Shown: one piece after another, positions 26,190-38,687 of the stretch
Layout of the letters: each line of letters opens with the position of its first letter
Numbering within the stretch: the first letter of the stretch is position 1
NCBI RefSeq assembly: GCF_002904335.1
Contig: NZ_PPHF01000034.1
Span: forward strand, 62,001 to 126,000
Origin: Amycolatopsis sp. CA-126428
Lineage (GTDB): Bacteria; Actinomycetota; Actinomycetes; Mycobacteriales; Pseudonocardiaceae
Reading direction: 5' to 3'
Length of the DNA: 64,000 nt
Translations under genes and position numbers: made by a program
The notes under the pieces: model-generated
What the model saw: only the letters and a program-made list of their open reading frames with translations
Told to the model about the DNA's origin: nothing
Database searches by the model: none

Positions 26190-27565
26190 GCACCGAAAAC
26201 CTGTCGGACGTCACGACCGGAACGAGCACCACCGAGACCGGCAGCGACAGCACGGACAACGCGAACTACGCCGACTCCCGCGACACCACCGAAGGCCGCG
26301 TCTACACGGTCTCCGGCGGCGACTGGGACGACGTCATCGCCGACGCCGCGCACGACGAGCGCATGGTCATCAACATGGGCCCGCAGCACCCGTCGACGCA
26401 CGGCGTGCTCCGGCTCGTGCTGGAGATGGAGGGCGAGACCGTCACGCAGCTGCGGTCGGTCATCGGCTACCTGCACACCGGCATCGAGAAGAACTGCGAG
26501 TACCGGACCTGGACCCAGGGCGTCACGTTCGTGACGCGCATGGACTACCTGGCCCCGCTTTCGACGGAGATGGCGTACTGCCTCGGCGTCGAGAAGCTGC
26601 TGCAGATCGAGGCCCCGCGCCGCGCGCAGCTGCTGCGCGTGATGCTGCTGGAGATCAACCGGATCGGCTCGCACCTGGTCTACATCGCCACCGGCGGCAT
26701 GGAGCTCGGGGCCACCACCGCGATGACGCTCGGCTTCCGCGAGCGCGAAGAGGTGCTGCACCTGCTGGAGCACCTGACCGGCCTGCGGATGAACCACGCG
26801 TTCATCCGCCCCGGCGGCCTCGCGCAGGACATGCCGGCCGACTACGTCGAGGTCGTCAAGGCGTTCCTCAAGACCATGAAGGAACGCCTTCCGCTGTACG
26901 ACAAGCTCTTCACCGGGCAGCCGATCTGGCGCAACCGGCTCAAGGGCGTCGGGTACCTGCCGGTCGACGCGTGCCTCGCGCTCGGCGTCACCGGCCCGGT
27001 GCTGCGGTCCGCGGGCCTGCCGTGGGACCTGCGCAAGACCGAGCCGTACTCCTGCTACGACGAGTTCGACTTCGACGTCCCGGTCGACAACGGCGCCGAC
27101 TGCTGGTCGCGCTACCTGATCCGGGTGCACGAGATGCACGAGAGCCTCAAGATCATCGAGCAGTGCCTGGAGAAGCTCGAGCCGGGCCCGGTCATGGTCG
27201 AGGACAAGAAGGTCGCGTGGCCGGCGCAGCTGTCCATCGGCAGCGACGGCATGGGCAACTCGCTCGAGCACGTCAAGAAGATCATGGGCCAGTCGATGGA
27301 GTCCCTGATCCACCACTTCAAGCTGGTCACCGAGGGTTTCAAGGTGCCGGCCGGGCAGGTCTACACCTCCGTCGAGTCGCCGCGCGGCGAGCTGGGCGTG
27401 CACCTGGTGTCCGACGGCGGCACCCGGCCGCTGCGGGTCCACGTGCGCGAACCGAGCTTCGTGAACCTGCAGTCGATGCCCGCCATGGCCGAGGGCGGCC
27501 TGGTCGCCGACGTGATCGCCGCCATCGCCTCGATCGACCCCGTCATGGGGGGAGTGGACCGATGA
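26186..27565 (+). CDS. nuoD: NADH-quinone oxidoreductase subunit D
   Basis: 459-residue 49-kDa subunit that forms the quinone-binding pocket with NuoB. Seen: [17 protein letters not shown], the [19 protein letters not shown] segment with the quinone-pocket His/Tyr region, and the C-terminal DPVMGGVDR. The first 60 residues are a Thr/Ser/Asp-rich extension. GTG 26186 overlaps the nuoC stop; the nuoE ATG overlaps its own stop. Confidence 0.97.
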   Translation: MSTENLSDVTTGTSTTETGSDSTDNANYADSRDTTEGRVYTVSGGDWDDVIADAAHDERMVINMGPQHPSTHGVLRLVLEMEGETVTQLRSVIGYLHTGIEKNCEYRTWTQGVTFVTRMDYLAPLSTEMAYCLGVEKLLQIEAPRRAQLLRVMLLEINRIGSHLVYIATGGMELGATTAMTLGFREREEVLHLLEHLTGLRMNHAFIRPGGLAQDMPADYVEVVKAFLKTMKERLPLYDKLFTGQPIWRNRLKGVGYLPVDACLALGVTGPVLRSAGLPWDLRKTEPYSCYDEFDFDVPVDNGADCWSRYLIRVHEMHESLKIIEQCLEKLEPGPVMVEDKKVAWPAQLSIGSDGMGNSLEHVKKIMGQSMESLIHHFKLVTEGFKVPAGQVYTSVESPRGELGVHLVSDGGTRPLRVHVREPSFVNLQSMPAMAEGGLVADVIAAIASIDPVMGGVDR

Positions 27566-28419
27566 CCACAGCTGTTCCCGAGCCGGGCTCCAACTACGCC
27601 GCGGCCACGCACGCCGCGGCCGGCCCGGACACCGACGTCGTCGCCATCGCGCCGGACCCCGAGGTGGCCGCCGGCATCATCACCGAGGCGCCGCCGGAAG
27701 ACATCTTCGACGCGGACATCCACGCCAAGGCGCAGGACCTGATCGCGCGCTACCCGATGTCCCGCTCGGCGCTGCTGCCGCTGCTGCACCTCGTGCAGTC
27801 GGTGCAGGGGTACGTCAGCCAGGAGGGCATCGCGTTCTGCGCGCGGCAGCTCGACCTGTCCGACGCCGAGGTCAGCGCGGTCGCGACGTTCTACACGATG
27901 TACAAGCGGCGTCCGTGCGGCGAGCACCTCGTGAGCGTCTGCACCAACACGCTGTGCGCGGCCATGGGTGGCGACGCGATCTACAAGAAGCTCCAGACGC
28001 ACCTCGGTTCCGAGGAGCAGCCGCTGGGGCACAACGAGACCGCCGGCACGCCGAACGAGCCCGGCTCGATCACCCTCGAGCACGCCGAGTGCCTCGCGGC
28101 CTGCGACCTCGCGCCGGTCATCCAGGTCAACTACGAGTACTTCGACAACCAGACCGAGGAGAAGGCCGTCGCGCTGGTCGACGCGCTGCAGGCGGGCAAG
28201 AAGCCGGCCCCGACGCGCGGTGCCCCGCTGACGAACTTCAAGGGCGCCGAGCTGCAGCTCGCCGGGTTCTTCCCGGAGGACGAGCGGACCTACCGCACGG
28301 ACGTCGACGGCCCGTCGCAGGCCGTCGAGACGCTGCGGGGCGCGAAGCTCGCGCAGGACCGCGGCTGGGTCGCCCCGGTGGCTCAGGACGTCCCGTTGCC
28401 AGAAGTGGAGAAGAAGTAG
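27562..28419 (+). CDS. nuoE: NADH-quinone oxidoreductase subunit E
   Basis: 285-residue thioredoxin-like subunit with cluster N1a. Cysteine ligands: [12 protein letters not shown] and, about 40 residues on, [11 protein letters not shown]. The core covers roughly residues 45-205; the N-terminal Ala/Pro-rich part and an 80-residue C-terminal extension ([20 protein letters not shown] onward) make it much longer than the approximately 165-residue E. coli protein. Extended NuoE is usual in actinobacteria. ATG 27562 overlaps the nuoD stop (ATGA); its TAG stop shares one base with the nuoF GTG. Confidence 0.95.
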   Translation: MTTAVPEPGSNYAAATHAAAGPDTDVVAIAPDPEVAAGIITEAPPEDIFDADIHAKAQDLIARYPMSRSALLPLLHLVQSVQGYVSQEGIAFCARQLDLSDAEVSAVATFYTMYKRRPCGEHLVSVCTNTLCAAMGGDAIYKKLQTHLGSEEQPLGHNETAGTPNEPGSITLEHAECLAACDLAPVIQVNYEYFDNQTEEKAVALVDALQAGKKPAPTRGAPLTNFKGAELQLAGFFPEDERTYRTDVDGPSQAVETLRGAKLAQDRGWVAPVAQDVPLPEVEKK

Positions 28420-29717
28420 TGGCTGACCCCATCACTCCGGTCCTCACGAAGCGCTGGCTGTCCCCGAACTCCTGGCAGATCGGGACGTACGAGGCACTCG
28501 AGGGCTACACCGCCGTCCGCAAGGCCCTGGCCGGGACGCCGGAGCAGCTCGTCCAGCTGGTCAAGGACTCGGGCCTGCGCGGCCGCGGCGGGGCGGGCTT
28601 CCCGGCCGGCATCAAGTGGTCGTTCATGCCGCCGAACTTCGACAAGCCGCACTACCTCGTGATCAACGCCGACGAGGGCGAGCCGGGCACGTGCAAGGAC
28701 ATCCCGCTGATGATGGCGGACCCGCACTCGCTCATCGAGGGCTGCATCATCGCCTCGTACGCGATGCGCTCCAACCACTGCTTCATCTACGTCCGCGGTG
28801 AGGCGCTGCACTGCATCCGCCGCCTCAACGCGGCCGTGCGCGAAGCCGAAGCGGCCGGCTACCTGGGCGAGAACATCCTCGGCTCCGGCTTCGACCTCAA
28901 GATCACCGTCCACGCCGGCGCGGGTGCGTACATCTGCGGCGAAGAGACGGCGCTGCTCGACTCGCTGGAAGGCCGTCGTGGCCAGCCGCGGCTCAAGCCG
29001 CCGTTCCCCGCGGCCGCCGGGCTCTACGCCGCGCCGACCACGGTCAACAACGTCGAGACCATCGCGAGCGCGCCGTTCATCGTCAACGGCGGCTCCAGCT
29101 GGTTCCGCGAGATGGGCCGCGAGAAGTCGCCCGGCCCGAAGATCTACTCGATCTCCGGCCACGTCGAGAAGCCCGGCCAGTACGAGTGCCCGCTCGGCAC
29201 CACGCTGCGCGAGCTGCTGGACATGGCGGGCGGCATGAAGGACGGCATCCCGCTCAAGTTCTGGACTCCGGGCGGCTCGTCCACCCCGATGTTCACCGCC
29301 GAGCACCTCGACGTTCCCCTGGACTTCGAAGGCGCGGCGGAAGCCGGGTCGATGCTGGGCACCACCGCCGTCCAGGTCTTCAACGAGACCGTGTCGGTGC
29401 CGTGGGCCGTGATGAAGTGGACGCAGTTCTACGAGCACGAGTCCTGCGGCAAGTGCACGCCGTGCCGCGAAGGCACGTACTGGCTGGCGCAGATCCTCGA
29501 GCGGATGGTCGAGGGCCACGGCACCGAGGAGGACATCGACACCCTCCTCGACGTCTGCGACAACATCCTCGGCCGGTCGTTCTGCGCCCTCGGCGACGGC
29601 GCGGTGTCGCCGATCACCAGCGGCATCAAGTACTTCCGGGACGAGTTCCTCGCGCTGTGCGAGAAGAACCGGCACGAACAGACCAAGCCCGAACTCGTGG
29701 GAGCGCAGGCATCATGA
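28419..29717 (+). CDS. nuoF: NADH-quinone oxidoreductase subunit F
   Basis: 432-residue NADH-oxidising subunit with FMN and cluster N3. Nucleotide-binding region [19 protein letters not shown] region [35 protein letters not shown], and the iron-sulfur ligands [12 protein letters not shown] with a final Cys in [13 protein letters not shown] 28419 shares its first base with the nuoE stop. The frame is open upstream to 27915 only as a shadow of nuoE. Confidence 0.97.
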   Translation: MADPITPVLTKRWLSPNSWQIGTYEALEGYTAVRKALAGTPEQLVQLVKDSGLRGRGGAGFPAGIKWSFMPPNFDKPHYLVINADEGEPGTCKDIPLMMADPHSLIEGCIIASYAMRSNHCFIYVRGEALHCIRRLNAAVREAEAAGYLGENILGSGFDLKITVHAGAGAYICGEETALLDSLEGRRGQPRLKPPFPAAAGLYAAPTTVNNVETIASAPFIVNGGSSWFREMGREKSPGPKIYSISGHVEKPGQYECPLGTTLRELLDMAGGMKDGIPLKFWTPGGSSTPMFTAEHLDVPLDFEGAAEAGSMLGTTAVQVFNETVSVPWAVMKWTQFYEHESCGKCTPCREGTYWLAQILERMVEGHGTEEDIDTLLDVCDNILGRSFCALGDGAVSPITSGIKYFRDEFLALCEKNRHEQTKPELVGAQAS

Positions 29718-32185
29718 CGATCGCGCCTGACAAGCCCGAAACCACCGAGACGCCGGTCCCCGAAGGCCACGTCAAGCTGGTCATCGACGGCGAAGAGGTC
29801 ATCGCCCCCAAGGGCGAGCTGCTGATCCGCACGGCCGAGCGCCTCGGCACGGTCATCCCGCGGTTCTGCGACCACCCGCTCCTCTCCCCGGCCGGCGCCT
29901 GCCGCCAGTGCCTGGTCGAGGTCGAGATGGGCGGCCGGCCGATGCCGAAGCCGCAGGCGTCCTGCACGATGACCGTCGCCGACGGCATGGTCGTCAAGAC
30001 GCAGCTGACCTCGCCGGTCGCGGACAAGGCCCAGCAGGGCGTGATGGAGCTCCTGCTCATCAACCACCCGCTGGACTGCCCGATCTGCGACAAGGGCGGC
30101 GAGTGCCCGCTGCAGAACCAGGCGCTGGCCCACGGCCGCACGGAGTCCCGGTTCGTCGACACCAAGCGGACGTTCCCGAAGCCGCTGCCGATCTCGACGC
30201 AGGTGCTGCTGGACCGCGAACGCTGCGTGCTCTGCCAGCGCTGCACCCGGTTCTCCAGCGAGATCGCCGGCGACCCGTTCATCGAGCTCCTCGAACGCGG
30301 CGCCCACCAGCAGATCGGCACCGCGGAGACGGCGGACGTCCTGGACCTGGCGTCGCGGACGACGTCCGGCCAGCCGTTCCAAAGCTACTTCTCCGGCAAC
30401 GTCATCCAGATCTGCCCGGTCGGCGCCCTCACCAGCGCCGCCTACCGGTTCCGCTCCCGCCCGTTCGACCTGGTGTCCGCGCCCAGCGTGTGCGAGCACT
30501 GCTCGTCCGGCTGCGCCGAGCGCACCGACTTCCGGCGCGGCAAGGTCCAGCGCAAGCTGGCCGGCGACGACCCCGAAGTCAACGAAGAGTGGATCTGCGA
30601 CAAGGGCCGCTTCGCCTTCCGCTACACGACGGCCGACGACCGCATCCGGCGTCCGCTGGTCCGCAACCGCGAGACCGGTGAGCTGGAAGAGGCGTCCTGG
30701 ACCGACGCGCTGCGCGCCGCGGCCGCCGGGCTCGTCGAAGCCCGGTCCAACGGCGGTGTGGGCGTCCTGACCGGTGGCCGGCTGACCGTCGAGGACGCCT
30801 ACGCGTACTCGAAGTTCGCCCGCGTCGCCCTGCAGACCAACGACGTCGACTTCCGCGCCCGCCCGCACTCGGCCGAGGAACTCGCGTTCCTCACCTCGCA
30901 CGTCGTCGGCGTGACACCGGAGTCCGGCGTCACCTTCGGCGAGATCGAGCGGGCCCGCACGGTCCTGTGCGTCGCCTTCGAGCCCGAGGACGAGGCCCCG
31001 ATCGTGTTCCTGCGGCTGCGCAAGGCGGCCCGCCGGAACCAGACCCGGGTCGTCCACTTGGGACAGTGGACGACGTCGTCGGTGCGCAAGACGTTCGGTG
31101 AGCTGCTCGCCTGCGTCCCCGGCCAGGAAGCCGCGGCCGTCGAGGGCATCGCCAAGCACGCGCCGGACCTCGACGAGGGCCTGCGCGGCGAAGGCGCGGT
31201 CGTCCTGGTCGGCGAACGCGCCGCCGCGATCCCCGGCCTGTTCGCCGCCCTGCACGACCTGGTCGAGCGCACCGGCGTCCGGCTCGCGTGGATCCCGCGC
31301 CGCGCCGGCGACCGTGGTGCGCTGGAGGCCGGCTGCGTGCCGTCGCTGCTGCCCGGCGGTCGCCGGGTCGGTGACGACGCCGCCCGCGTCGCCGTCGAAA
31401 ACGCCTGGGGCGTCCCGCTCCCGGCCACCTCGGGCCGCGACACCACCGACATCCTGCTGGCCGCTTCGGCCGGCGAGCTCGGTGGCCTGGTCGTCGGCGG
31501 CGTCGACCCGTACGACCTGCCGGACCCGGACCTCGCGCTGCGCGCGCTGGACACCGCCGGGTTCGTCGTCAGCCTCGAACTGCGGCACAGCGCGGTGACC
31601 GAGCGCGCGGACGTCGTGCTCCCGGTGGCCGCGTCGGACGAGAAGGCGGGCAGCTACCTCAACTGGGAGGGCCGCACCCGCCCGTTCGACGTCACCCTCG
31701 AAGGCACCGGCGCCCTGCCGGACTGCCGGGTGCTCGACACCCTCGCCGTCGAGATGGACGCCGACCTGTTCACGCAGACGCCGGCCGCCGCGCGCGGTGA
31801 CTTCGAGAAGCTGGGCCAGGCCTCGGCGCTGCGCTGGAGCCACGTCGCCGCCGAAGTCGCGCCGCCCGCGACGCCGGGTGCCGGCCAGGCGATCCTGTCG
31901 ACCTGGCGCCAGCTGATCGACAACGGGTCCCTGCAGGACGGCGAGCCGCACCTCAAGGGCACCCAGCGCACCCCGGTCGCGCGGCTGTCCGCGAAGACCG
32001 CGGAAGGCCTGGGCGTCACCGTGCGGGTGAGCACCGAACGCGGTGCGATCACGCTGCCGGTGGAGATCGCGGACCTGCCCGACGGCGTCGTGTGGCTGCC
32101 GGGCAACTCCGACGGCTCCGCCGTGTTCAAGACGCTCGGTGCCGGGCACGGCGCCGTCGTGAACCTCGCTGGAGGTGGGCAATGA
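29714..32185 (+). CDS. nuoG: NADH-quinone oxidoreductase subunit G
   Basis: 823-residue subunit with the electron-wire iron-sulfur clusters. The N-terminal 2Fe-2S domain has [20 protein letters not shown]; then [30 protein letters not shown] with CPVGAL, and the extra four-cysteine site CEHCSSGC...C (N7 type). The C-terminal half is a molybdopterin-oxidoreductase-like fold, presumably without the cofactor. ATG 29714 overlaps the nuoF stop (ATGA). Very long antisense frames overlap this gene and are shadows. Confidence 0.96.
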   Translation: MTIAPDKPETTETPVPEGHVKLVIDGEEVIAPKGELLIRTAERLGTVIPRFCDHPLLSPAGACRQCLVEVEMGGRPMPKPQASCTMTVADGMVVKTQLTSPVADKAQQGVMELLLINHPLDCPICDKGGECPLQNQALAHGRTESRFVDTKRTFPKPLPISTQVLLDRERCVLCQRCTRFSSEIAGDPFIELLERGAHQQIGTAETADVLDLASRTTSGQPFQSYFSGNVIQICPVGALTSAAYRFRSRPFDLVSAPSVCEHCSSGCAERTDFRRGKVQRKLAGDDPEVNEEWICDKGRFAFRYTTADDRIRRPLVRNRETGELEEASWTDALRAAAAGLVEARSNGGVGVLTGGRLTVEDAYAYSKFARVALQTNDVDFRARPHSAEELAFLTSHVVGVTPESGVTFGEIERARTVLCVAFEPEDEAPIVFLRLRKAARRNQTRVVHLGQWTTSSVRKTFGELLACVPGQEAAAVEGIAKHAPDLDEGLRGEGAVVLVGERAAAIPGLFAALHDLVERTGVRLAWIPRRAGDRGALEAGCVPSLLPGGRRVGDDAARVAVENAWGVPLPATSGRDTTDILLAASAGELGGLVVGGVDPYDLPDPDLALRALDTAGFVVSLELRHSAVTERADVVLPVAASDEKAGSYLNWEGRTRPFDVTLEGTGALPDCRVLDTLAVEMDADLFTQTPAAARGDFEKLGQASALRWSHVAAEVAPPATPGAGQAILSTWRQLIDNGSLQDGEPHLKGTQRTPVARLSAKTAEGLGVTVRVSTERGAITLPVEIADLPDGVVWLPGNSDGSAVFKTLGAGHGAVVNLAGGGQ

Positions 32186-33531
32186 CCCCGCTGCTGACCG
32201 AAGCTGCCGTCGGGACTGTCCCGGACGCGGCGACGCGGGCGGCACTGCTCGCGGACGACCCGTTGTGGCTGATCCTGCTCAAGTGCGTGGTCATCCTGCT
32301 GATCGGGCCGATCCTGACGATCTTCCTGATCGTCTGGGAGCGCAAGGCGGTCGGCCGGATGCAGAACCGGCCCGGCCCCAACCGCGTCGGCCCCGGCGGT
32401 TACCTGCAGTCCCTGGCGGACGCGATCAAGCTGCCGTTCAAGGAACAGATCATCCCGGACACCGCCGACCGCAAGGTGTACTTCCTCGCCCCGGTCGTCT
32501 GCGTGGTGCCCTCGCTGATCGCGCTGTCGGCCATCCCGTTCGGGCCGGTCGTGTCGATCTTCGGCGAACGAACCGTCCTCCAGCTGCTCGACCTGCCGGT
32601 CAGCGCGCTGGTGATCCTGGCCTGCTCCTCGATCGGCGTCTACGGCATCGTGCTCGCCGGCTGGTCGTCCGGCTCGCCGTACCCGCTGCTCGGCGGCATG
32701 CGCAGCGCGGCGCAGGTGATCTCCTACGAGATCGCGATGGGCCTGTCGATCGTCGCGGTGATCCTGCAGGCCGGGTCGCTGAACCTGGCCGACATCGTCG
32801 CCAAGCAGCAGCCGGCGTGGTTCCTCTACCTGGTCCCCAGCTTCGTGATCTACCTGATCTCGATGGTCGGCGAGACCAACCGGGCTCCGTTCGACCTCCC
32901 CGAGGCCGAGTCGGAGCTGGTCGGCGGCTTCCACACCGAGTACAGCTCGATGAAGTTCGCGATGTTCTTCCTCGCCGAGTACGTCAACATGGTGATCGTC
33001 TCGGCGTTCGCGACGACGTTGTTCCTCGGCGGCTGGATGGCCCCGTGGCCGCTGTCGCTGATCGGGAACAACGTGCTCAACACCGGCTGGTGGCCGGTGC
33101 TGTGGTTCTTCGCGAAGATGTTCGTCCTGCTCTTCGGGTTCATCTGGCTGCGCGGCACGCTGCCCCGCCTGCGCTACGACCAGTTCATGCGCCTCGGCTG
33201 GAAGGTCCTGGTCCCGCTGAACCTGGTGTGGATCATCATGGTGACCTTCGCGAAGGTCATCACCTGGAACACCGCGTCCATCATCATCGCCGCGGTCGCG
33301 ATCTTCATCGTCGCTTCGCTGTTCTTCTACGTCCGCGCCGCGGGCCGGGAAGAAGAGAGCGAGAGCGTCCCGGTGACCGGCGGCGGGTTCCCGGTTCCGC
33401 CGCTGGACCTCAAGGTTCCGCAGACCACCCCGCGTCAGAAGGCTTTGGCCAAGGCCGAGGCGAAGGCGGCCCGCCGCAAGCCGGCGGCCGTCGGTACCGC
33501 ACAGGAAGGGGCACAAGATGGGGTTTCTTGA
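32182..33531 (+). CDS. nuoH: NADH-quinone oxidoreductase subunit H
   Basis: 449-residue membrane subunit linking the peripheral arm to the pumping module and lining the quinone channel. Conserved [18 protein letters not shown] loop, the [12 protein letters not shown] segment and the acidic [20 protein letters not shown] loop. Eight or nine hydrophobic helices, then an extended Lys/Ala-rich cytoplasmic tail ([20 protein letters not shown]). ATG 32182 overlaps the nuoG stop; the tail overlaps the nuoI start by 14 bases. Confidence 0.96.
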   Translation: MTPLLTEAAVGTVPDAATRAALLADDPLWLILLKCVVILLIGPILTIFLIVWERKAVGRMQNRPGPNRVGPGGYLQSLADAIKLPFKEQIIPDTADRKVYFLAPVVCVVPSLIALSAIPFGPVVSIFGERTVLQLLDLPVSALVILACSSIGVYGIVLAGWSSGSPYPLLGGMRSAAQVISYEIAMGLSIVAVILQAGSLNLADIVAKQQPAWFLYLVPSFVIYLISMVGETNRAPFDLPEAESELVGGFHTEYSSMKFAMFFLAEYVNMVIVSAFATTLFLGGWMAPWPLSLIGNNVLNTGWWPVLWFFAKMFVLLFGFIWLRGTLPRLRYDQFMRLGWKVLVPLNLVWIIMVTFAKVITWNTASIIIAAVAIFIVASLFFYVRAAGREEESESVPVTGGGFPVPPLDLKVPQTTPRQKALAKAEAKAARRKPAAVGTAQEGAQDGVS

Positions 33532-34042
33532 TCCCGTCAAGGGCTTCGGCGTCACCTTCGGGATGATGTTCAAGAAGGTCGCCACCGAGGAGTACCCGGA
33601 GGCCGGCGCGCCCGCCGCCCCGCGTTACCACGGCCGGCACCAGCTGAACCGCCACCCCGACGGCCTCGAGAAGTGCGTCGGCTGCGAGCTGTGCGCGTGG
33701 GCGTGCCCGGCGGACGCGATCTTCGTCGAGGGCGGTGACAACACCGAGGAAGCCCGGTTCTCGCCGGGCGAGCGGTACGGCGCGGACTACCAGATCAACT
33801 ACCTGCGCTGCATCGGCTGCGGCCTCTGCATCGAGGCGTGCCCGACCCGGTCGCTGACGATGATCAACTTCTACGAGCTGGCCGACGACGACCGCCAGCG
33901 GCTGATCTACACGAAGGAAGACCTGCTCGCTCCGCTCCTGCCTGGCATGGAGCAGCCGCCGCACCCGATGCGGCTCGGCGAGAACGAGCAGGACTACTAC
34001 GTGAACGGCCCCGAACTCGCTCGCGGGGAGGGCGCCAAGTGA
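33518..34042 (+). CDS. nuoI: NADH-quinone oxidoreductase subunit I
   Basis: 174-residue ferredoxin-like subunit with two 4Fe-4S clusters (N6a, N6b): [16 protein letters not shown] and [19 protein letters not shown] 33518 lies inside the end of nuoH with GAAGGGG about ten bases upstream as Shine-Dalgarno. Its TGA overlaps the nuoJ GTG. Confidence 0.97.
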   Translation: MGFLDPVKGFGVTFGMMFKKVATEEYPEAGAPAAPRYHGRHQLNRHPDGLEKCVGCELCAWACPADAIFVEGGDNTEEARFSPGERYGADYQINYLRCIGCGLCIEACPTRSLTMINFYELADDDRQRLIYTKEDLLAPLLPGMEQPPHPMRLGENEQDYYVNGPELARGEGAK

Positions 34043-34926
34043 TCACCGCCCTCATGGCCGCGGCGCCGAACGCGTCGGCGGGGGTCTCCACCGGCGAAGC
34101 GATCGCGTTCTGGGTCCTCGGCCCGGTCTCGCTGCTCGGCGCGCTCGGCATGATCTTCTCCCGCAACGCCGTCCACTCGGCGCTGTGGCTGGTGCTGACC
34201 ATGCTGAGCCTGGGCGCGCTGTACATGATCCAGTCGGCGCCGTTCCTGGGCTTCACGCAGATCATCGTCTACACCGGCGCGATCATGATGCTGTTCCTGT
34301 TCGTGCTGATGCTGGTCGGCCGGGAGAGCTCGGACTCGGTCGTGGAAGTCCTGCGTGGACAGCGGCTCGCCGCGACGGTGCTCGGCATCGGGCTCGCCGC
34401 GCTGCTGGCCACCGGCATCTACCGGGCCATGGAGAACGTCACCCCGGCCATCCCGCTCGACTCGGCCACCCCGGCGGGCGGCGGGCCGAAGGGCCTGGGA
34501 CGGCTGATCTTCACCGACTACCTGTTCCCGTTCGAGCTGACGTCGGCGCTGCTCATCACCGCCGCCATCGGCGCGATGGTGCTGGCCTTCACCGACCGCC
34601 ACGGCAAGGGCGGCAAGCTCTCGCAGCGCGAACTGGTGCTGCTGCGCTTCCGCGGTGAGCACGACCGGCCGTCGCCGCTGCCCGGCCCGGGTGTCTTCGC
34701 CACCGCCAACTCCGTGGCGACGCCGGCGCTGCTGCCGGACGGCTCGATCGCCCCGGAGTCGCTGTCGGCGATCATCGAGTCCACCTCGGCGATCGAGCTG
34801 GCGAAGGAACGCAAGCTCGTCGCCGACGAGGGCCCGCACGCGGACGCGCACGCGCTGGTCGGCACGGAACCCGCTGCCGGGGGAGCTTCGAAAGCCCCGG
34901 AAGTCTCGGAAGGGGAGAAGGCATGA
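34039..34926 (+). CDS. nuoJ: NADH-quinone oxidoreductase subunit J
   Basis: 295-residue membrane subunit. Five helices in the first about 200 residues, with the conserved [17 protein letters not shown] segment of helix 3. A hydrophilic C-terminal extension of about 90 residues (REHDRPS type to EVSEGEKA) is typical of actinobacterial NuoJ. GTG 34039 overlaps the nuoI stop (GTGA), and the nuoK ATG overlaps its own stop. Confidence 0.95.
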   Translation: MITALMAAAPNASAGVSTGEAIAFWVLGPVSLLGALGMIFSRNAVHSALWLVLTMLSLGALYMIQSAPFLGFTQIIVYTGAIMMLFLFVLMLVGRESSDSVVEVLRGQRLAATVLGIGLAALLATGIYRAMENVTPAIPLDSATPAGGGPKGLGRLIFTDYLFPFELTSALLITAAIGAMVLAFTDRHGKGGKLSQRELVLLRFRGEHDRPSPLPGPGVFATANSVATPALLPDGSIAPESLSAIIESTSAIELAKERKLVADEGPHADAHALVGTEPAAGGASKAPEVSEGEKA

Positions 34927-35222
34927 CCCCCACGTACTACCTGCTGCTGTCGGCGCTGCTGTTCGCGCTCGGCGCGGTCGGTGTGCTGGTGCGGCGCAAC
35001 GCGATCGTCGTGTTCATGTGCATCGAGCTGATGCTCAACGCCGTGAACCTGTCGCTGGTCACCTTCGCCCGGATCAACGGCGGGCTCGACGGCCAGATCA
35101 TGGCGTTCTTCGTCATGGTCGTCGCGGCCGCCGAGGTCGTGGTCGGCCTGGCGATCATCATGGCCATCTTCCGCACCCGGCGCTCGGCCTCGGTCGACGA
35201 CACCAACCTGCTGAAGTACTAG
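34923..35222 (+). CDS. nuoK: NADH-quinone oxidoreductase subunit K
   Basis: 99-residue three-helix pumping subunit. The membrane glutamates of the proton path are visible in [13 protein letters not shown] and [14 protein letters not shown] 34923 overlaps the nuoJ stop (ATGA). An 11-base gap with AGGAGA precedes nuoL. Confidence 0.97.
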   Translation: MTPTYYLLLSALLFALGAVGVLVRRNAIVVFMCIELMLNAVNLSLVTFARINGGLDGQIMAFFVMVVAAAEVVVGLAIIMAIFRTRRSASVDDTNLLKY

Positions 35223-35233
35223 GAGACCCCCGA

Positions 35234-37135
35234 GTGACCGCATCATCGTGGCTGCTGGTGGCCCTCCCCGGTCTCGGCGCCCTGATCCTCTTGCTGGCAG
35301 GGAAGCGCGCCAAGGCCTGGGGGCATCTGCTCGGCTGTGCCACCGTCACCCTCGCCTTCGTCTACGGGCTGATCCTGTTCTTCACCGCCGACACGGGCAC
35401 CACGACCGACACCAAGGTCTACTCGTGGATCCCGGTCGGCCAGCTGCAGGTGGACTTCGGGCTGCGGATCGACGCGCTGTCGCTGACGTTCGTGCTGCTC
35501 ATCACCGGCGTCGGCATGCTGATCCACTACTACTCGATCGGCTACATGGCCGACGACGAGGGCCGGTACCGCTTCTTCGCGTACCTGGACCTCTTCGTCG
35601 CCTCGATGCTGATCCTGGTGCTGGGCAACAGCTTCGTGACGCTGTACCTCGGCTGGGAGGGCGTGGGTCTCGCGTCCTACCTGCTCATCGGCTGGTACCA
35701 GGGCCGCCCGTCCGCCGCGACCGCGGCGAAGAAGGCGTTCCTGATGAACCGCGTCGGCGACGTCGGGCTCGCGCTGGCGATCTTCATCATGTTCAAGTAC
35801 GCGGGCTCCACCGGCTACGCGCAGGTCTTCCAGGCGGTCGGCGACGGCAAGTTCTCGCCGGGCGCGATCACCGCGATGGCGATCCTGCTCCTGCTGGGCG
35901 CCTGCGGTAAGTCCGGCCAGTTCCCGCTGCAGGCGTGGCTCCCGGACGCGATGGAGGGCCCGACCCCGGTGTCGGCCCTCATCCACGCGGCGACGATGGT
36001 GACCGCGGGTGTCTACCTGGTGGCCCGCTCGAAGGACATCTTCAACGCCACCGAGGACGGCCGCCTGATCGTCACGCTGGTCGGCACGGTGACCCTGCTG
36101 CTCGGGTGCATCATCGGCTGCGCGTACGACGACATCAAGAAGGTCCTCGCGTACTCCACGGTCAGCCAGATCGGCTACATGATGCTCGCCGTCGGCCTCG
36201 GGCCCATCGCGTACGCGCTGGGCATCATGCACCTGGTCGCGCACGGCTTCTTCAAGGCCGGGCTGTTCCTCGGGGCCGGGTCGGTCATGCACGGCATGAA
36301 CGACGAGGTCGACATGCGGAAGTTCGGCGGGCTGCGCAAGCACATGCCGATCACCTTCATCACCTTCGGCCTCGGTTACCTGGCCCTGATCGGCATCCCG
36401 CCGCTGTCGGGCTTCTTCACCAAGGACGCGATCATCGAAGCGGCGTTCGGCCAGGGCGGCTGGCGCGGCTGGGTGATGGGCGGCGCGGCGCTGCTCGGCG
36501 CCGGGCTCACCGCCTTCTACATGACCCGCCTGATGATGATGACGTTCTTCGGCAAGGAGCGCTGGAAGGACATCAAGTCCGCCGACGGCCGGGACTTCCA
36601 CCCGCACGAGTCGAAGGCGGTCATGTGGATCCCGATGGCGGTGCTGGCGGTCGGCTCGGTCGGCGCCGGCGCGTTCTTCGCCCTCGGCCACCGCTTCAGC
36701 GACTGGCTGACGCCGTCGGTCGGCAAACTGGAGGAAGCGCACCACGCGCCGTTCGACGCGTGGGTGATATCCATCGCCGCGATCGTGTTCTCCGTGCTGG
36801 GTGTGGTGATCGCCGCCCTGATCTTCCGTCGTGACATCCCGGTCGAGCAGCCTCAGCGGGTCTCGTTCGTCACCCGGGCGGCGCGCAAGGACCTGTACGG
36901 CAACACGCTCAACGAGACGCTGGTCGCCCGCCCGGGCACCTGGCTCTCGCGGGCGCTGGTGTTCGTCGACAACCGCGGCGTCGACGGCGCGGTCAACGGC
37001 CTGGCCGCCGGTCTCGGCGGCGGGTCCGGCCGGCTGCGGCGGCTCCAGACCGGGTTCGTCCGGTCCTACGCGCTGTCGATGCTGGGCGGCACGTTCCTGC
37101 TTCTGGCGGCTCTCCTGCTGGTGAGGTTCTCCTGA
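35234..37135 (+). CDS. nuoL: NADH-quinone oxidoreductase subunit L
   Basis: 633-residue antiporter-like subunit. Signature [18 protein letters not shown] with its helix-5 glutamate; [34 protein letters not shown]; and the [19 protein letters not shown] loop. The C-terminal part should form the long lateral helix. GTG 35234 with AGGAGA upstream. TGA overlaps the nuoM ATG by one base. Confidence 0.96.
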   Translation: MTASSWLLVALPGLGALILLLAGKRAKAWGHLLGCATVTLAFVYGLILFFTADTGTTTDTKVYSWIPVGQLQVDFGLRIDALSLTFVLLITGVGMLIHYYSIGYMADDEGRYRFFAYLDLFVASMLILVLGNSFVTLYLGWEGVGLASYLLIGWYQGRPSAATAAKKAFLMNRVGDVGLALAIFIMFKYAGSTGYAQVFQAVGDGKFSPGAITAMAILLLLGACGKSGQFPLQAWLPDAMEGPTPVSALIHAATMVTAGVYLVARSKDIFNATEDGRLIVTLVGTVTLLLGCIIGCAYDDIKKVLAYSTVSQIGYMMLAVGLGPIAYALGIMHLVAHGFFKAGLFLGAGSVMHGMNDEVDMRKFGGLRKHMPITFITFGLGYLALIGIPPLSGFFTKDAIIEAAFGQGGWRGWVMGGAALLGAGLTAFYMTRLMMMTFFGKERWKDIKSADGRDFHPHESKAVMWIPMAVLAVGSVGAGAFFALGHRFSDWLTPSVGKLEEAHHAPFDAWVISIAAIVFSVLGVVIAALIFRRDIPVEQPQRVSFVTRAARKDLYGNTLNETLVARPGTWLSRALVFVDNRGVDGAVNGLAAGLGGGSGRLRRLQTGFVRSYALSMLGGTFLLLAALLLVRFS

Positions 37136-38685
37136 TGACCTGGTTGCTCATCCTCATCCTGGTGCCGCTCGCCGGCTCGCTGGTGCTGGCGTTCCTCAAG
37201 GGGAACGACCGCGCCGCGGTGCTGGCCGCGCTCGGGTTCTCGATCCTCGAGTTCCTGCTGGTGATCCCGTTCTGGCTCAGCTACTCGCCCTCGGGCGCGC
37301 GGCTGCAGATGACGTCGAGCTTCGACTGGATCCCCAGCTTCGGCGTGCACATCGCGTTCGGCACCGACGGCATCTCGCTGATCATGATCGCGGTGATCGC
37401 CCTGCTGGTGCCGATCGTCGTCGGCGGGCTCGGCACGCTGGACAAGCTGCCGCCGGGTCGCAGCGCGGGCGGCTTCCTGTCGCTGATCCTGCTGCAGGAG
37501 GCGCTCACGATCGGCGTGTTCGCCGCGACCGACGTCTTCCTGTTCTACGTGCTGTTCGAGATCATGCTGATCCCGATGTACTTCCTGATCGGCGGCTACG
37601 GCGGCGCGAACCGGCAGTACGCGGCGGTGAAGTTCTTCCTCTACTCGTTCCTCGGCGGCCTGATCATGCTGGCGTCGGCGATCGGGGCGTACTCGCTGGC
37701 GGCGGACAAGCTCGGCAAGGGCACGTTCGACTGGGCCACGCTGGTGACGGTGGTGCGCGACGCGCCGCTGTCCACGCAGATCTGGCTGTTCCTCGGGTTC
37801 TTCCTGGCCTTCGCGATCAAGGCGCCGCTGGTGCCGTTCCACACCTGGCTGCCGGACGCGGCGGGGGAGGCGCCGATCGGCGTCGCCGTCCTGCTGGTCG
37901 GCGTGCTGGACAAGGTCGGCACGTTCGGGTTCCTGCGCTACTGCCTGCCGATGTTCCCGGACGCGAGCCGGACCCTGGCGCCGCTGGTGCTGGTGCTCTC
38001 GGTGATCGGCGTCCTCTACGGATCGATCCTCGCCGCGGGGCAGCGGGACATGAAGCGGTTCATCGCCTACGTCTCGATCGCGCACTTCGGCTTCATCTCG
38101 CTCGGCATCTTCGCGTTCAACGAGCAGGCGATGGTCGGCTCGGCGACGTACATGCTGAACCACAGCCTCGCGACCGGCATGCTGATCGTGGTGATCGGCC
38201 TCGTGATCTCGCGAGGCGGGTCGTCTCGCATCTCGGACTACGGCGGCATGGCGAAGGTGACCCCGCTGCTCGCGGGCCTGTTCCTCCTCGCCGGTCTGTC
38301 GACGTTGTCCTTGCCGGGCACCAACTCCTTCGTTTCGGAGTTCCTGGTGCTCATCGGGTCCTTTGTGGACCAGCCGGTGTACACGATCCTCGCCACGGTG
38401 GGCATGGTCCTGGCCGCGGCGTACGTTCTGTGGCTCTACCAGCGGGTCTTCCAGGGCCCGGTCCGCGGTGACGCCCTGGTGGGTGTCGGCGGGGGCCCGG
38501 GCACGGCCATTGCGCCGGAACTGGGCGCGAAGAAGGCCATCACGGACCTCAACGGCCGGGAGATCGCGATCCTCGCGCCGCTGGTCGTGCTGATCCTCGT
38601 TCTCGGCTTCTACCCGAAGCCGGTGCTCGACACAGTCATCCCGACGGTGCAGCAGACGCTGTCCGCGGTCCAGGGAGGCAAGTAA
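37135..38685 (+). CDS. nuoM: NADH-quinone oxidoreductase subunit M
   Basis: 516-residue antiporter-like subunit. Helix-5 glutamate in FYVLFEIMLIPMYFLIG, lysine-bearing FAIKAPLVPFHTWLPDA, and RFIAYVSIAHFGFISLG. About fourteen hydrophobic helices. ATG 37135 shares a base with the nuoL stop; nuoN starts two bases after its stop. Confidence 0.96.
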   Translation: MTWLLILILVPLAGSLVLAFLKGNDRAAVLAALGFSILEFLLVIPFWLSYSPSGARLQMTSSFDWIPSFGVHIAFGTDGISLIMIAVIALLVPIVVGGLGTLDKLPPGRSAGGFLSLILLQEALTIGVFAATDVFLFYVLFEIMLIPMYFLIGGYGGANRQYAAVKFFLYSFLGGLIMLASAIGAYSLAADKLGKGTFDWATLVTVVRDAPLSTQIWLFLGFFLAFAIKAPLVPFHTWLPDAAGEAPIGVAVLLVGVLDKVGTFGFLRYCLPMFPDASRTLAPLVLVLSVIGVLYGSILAAGQRDMKRFIAYVSIAHFGFISLGIFAFNEQAMVGSATYMLNHSLATGMLIVVIGLVISRGGSSRISDYGGMAKVTPLLAGLFLLAGLSTLSLPGTNSFVSEFLVLIGSFVDQPVYTILATVGMVLAAAYVLWLYQRVFQGPVRGDALVGVGGGPGTAIAPELGAKKAITDLNGREIAILAPLVVLILVLGFYPKPVLDTVIPTVQQTLSAVQGGK

Positions 38686-38687
38686 AA

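Noticed and set aside
29429..32245. 938-codon minus-strand open frame antisense to nuoG
   Set aside because: Same shadow pattern; the plus strand encodes NuoG with all cysteine motifs.
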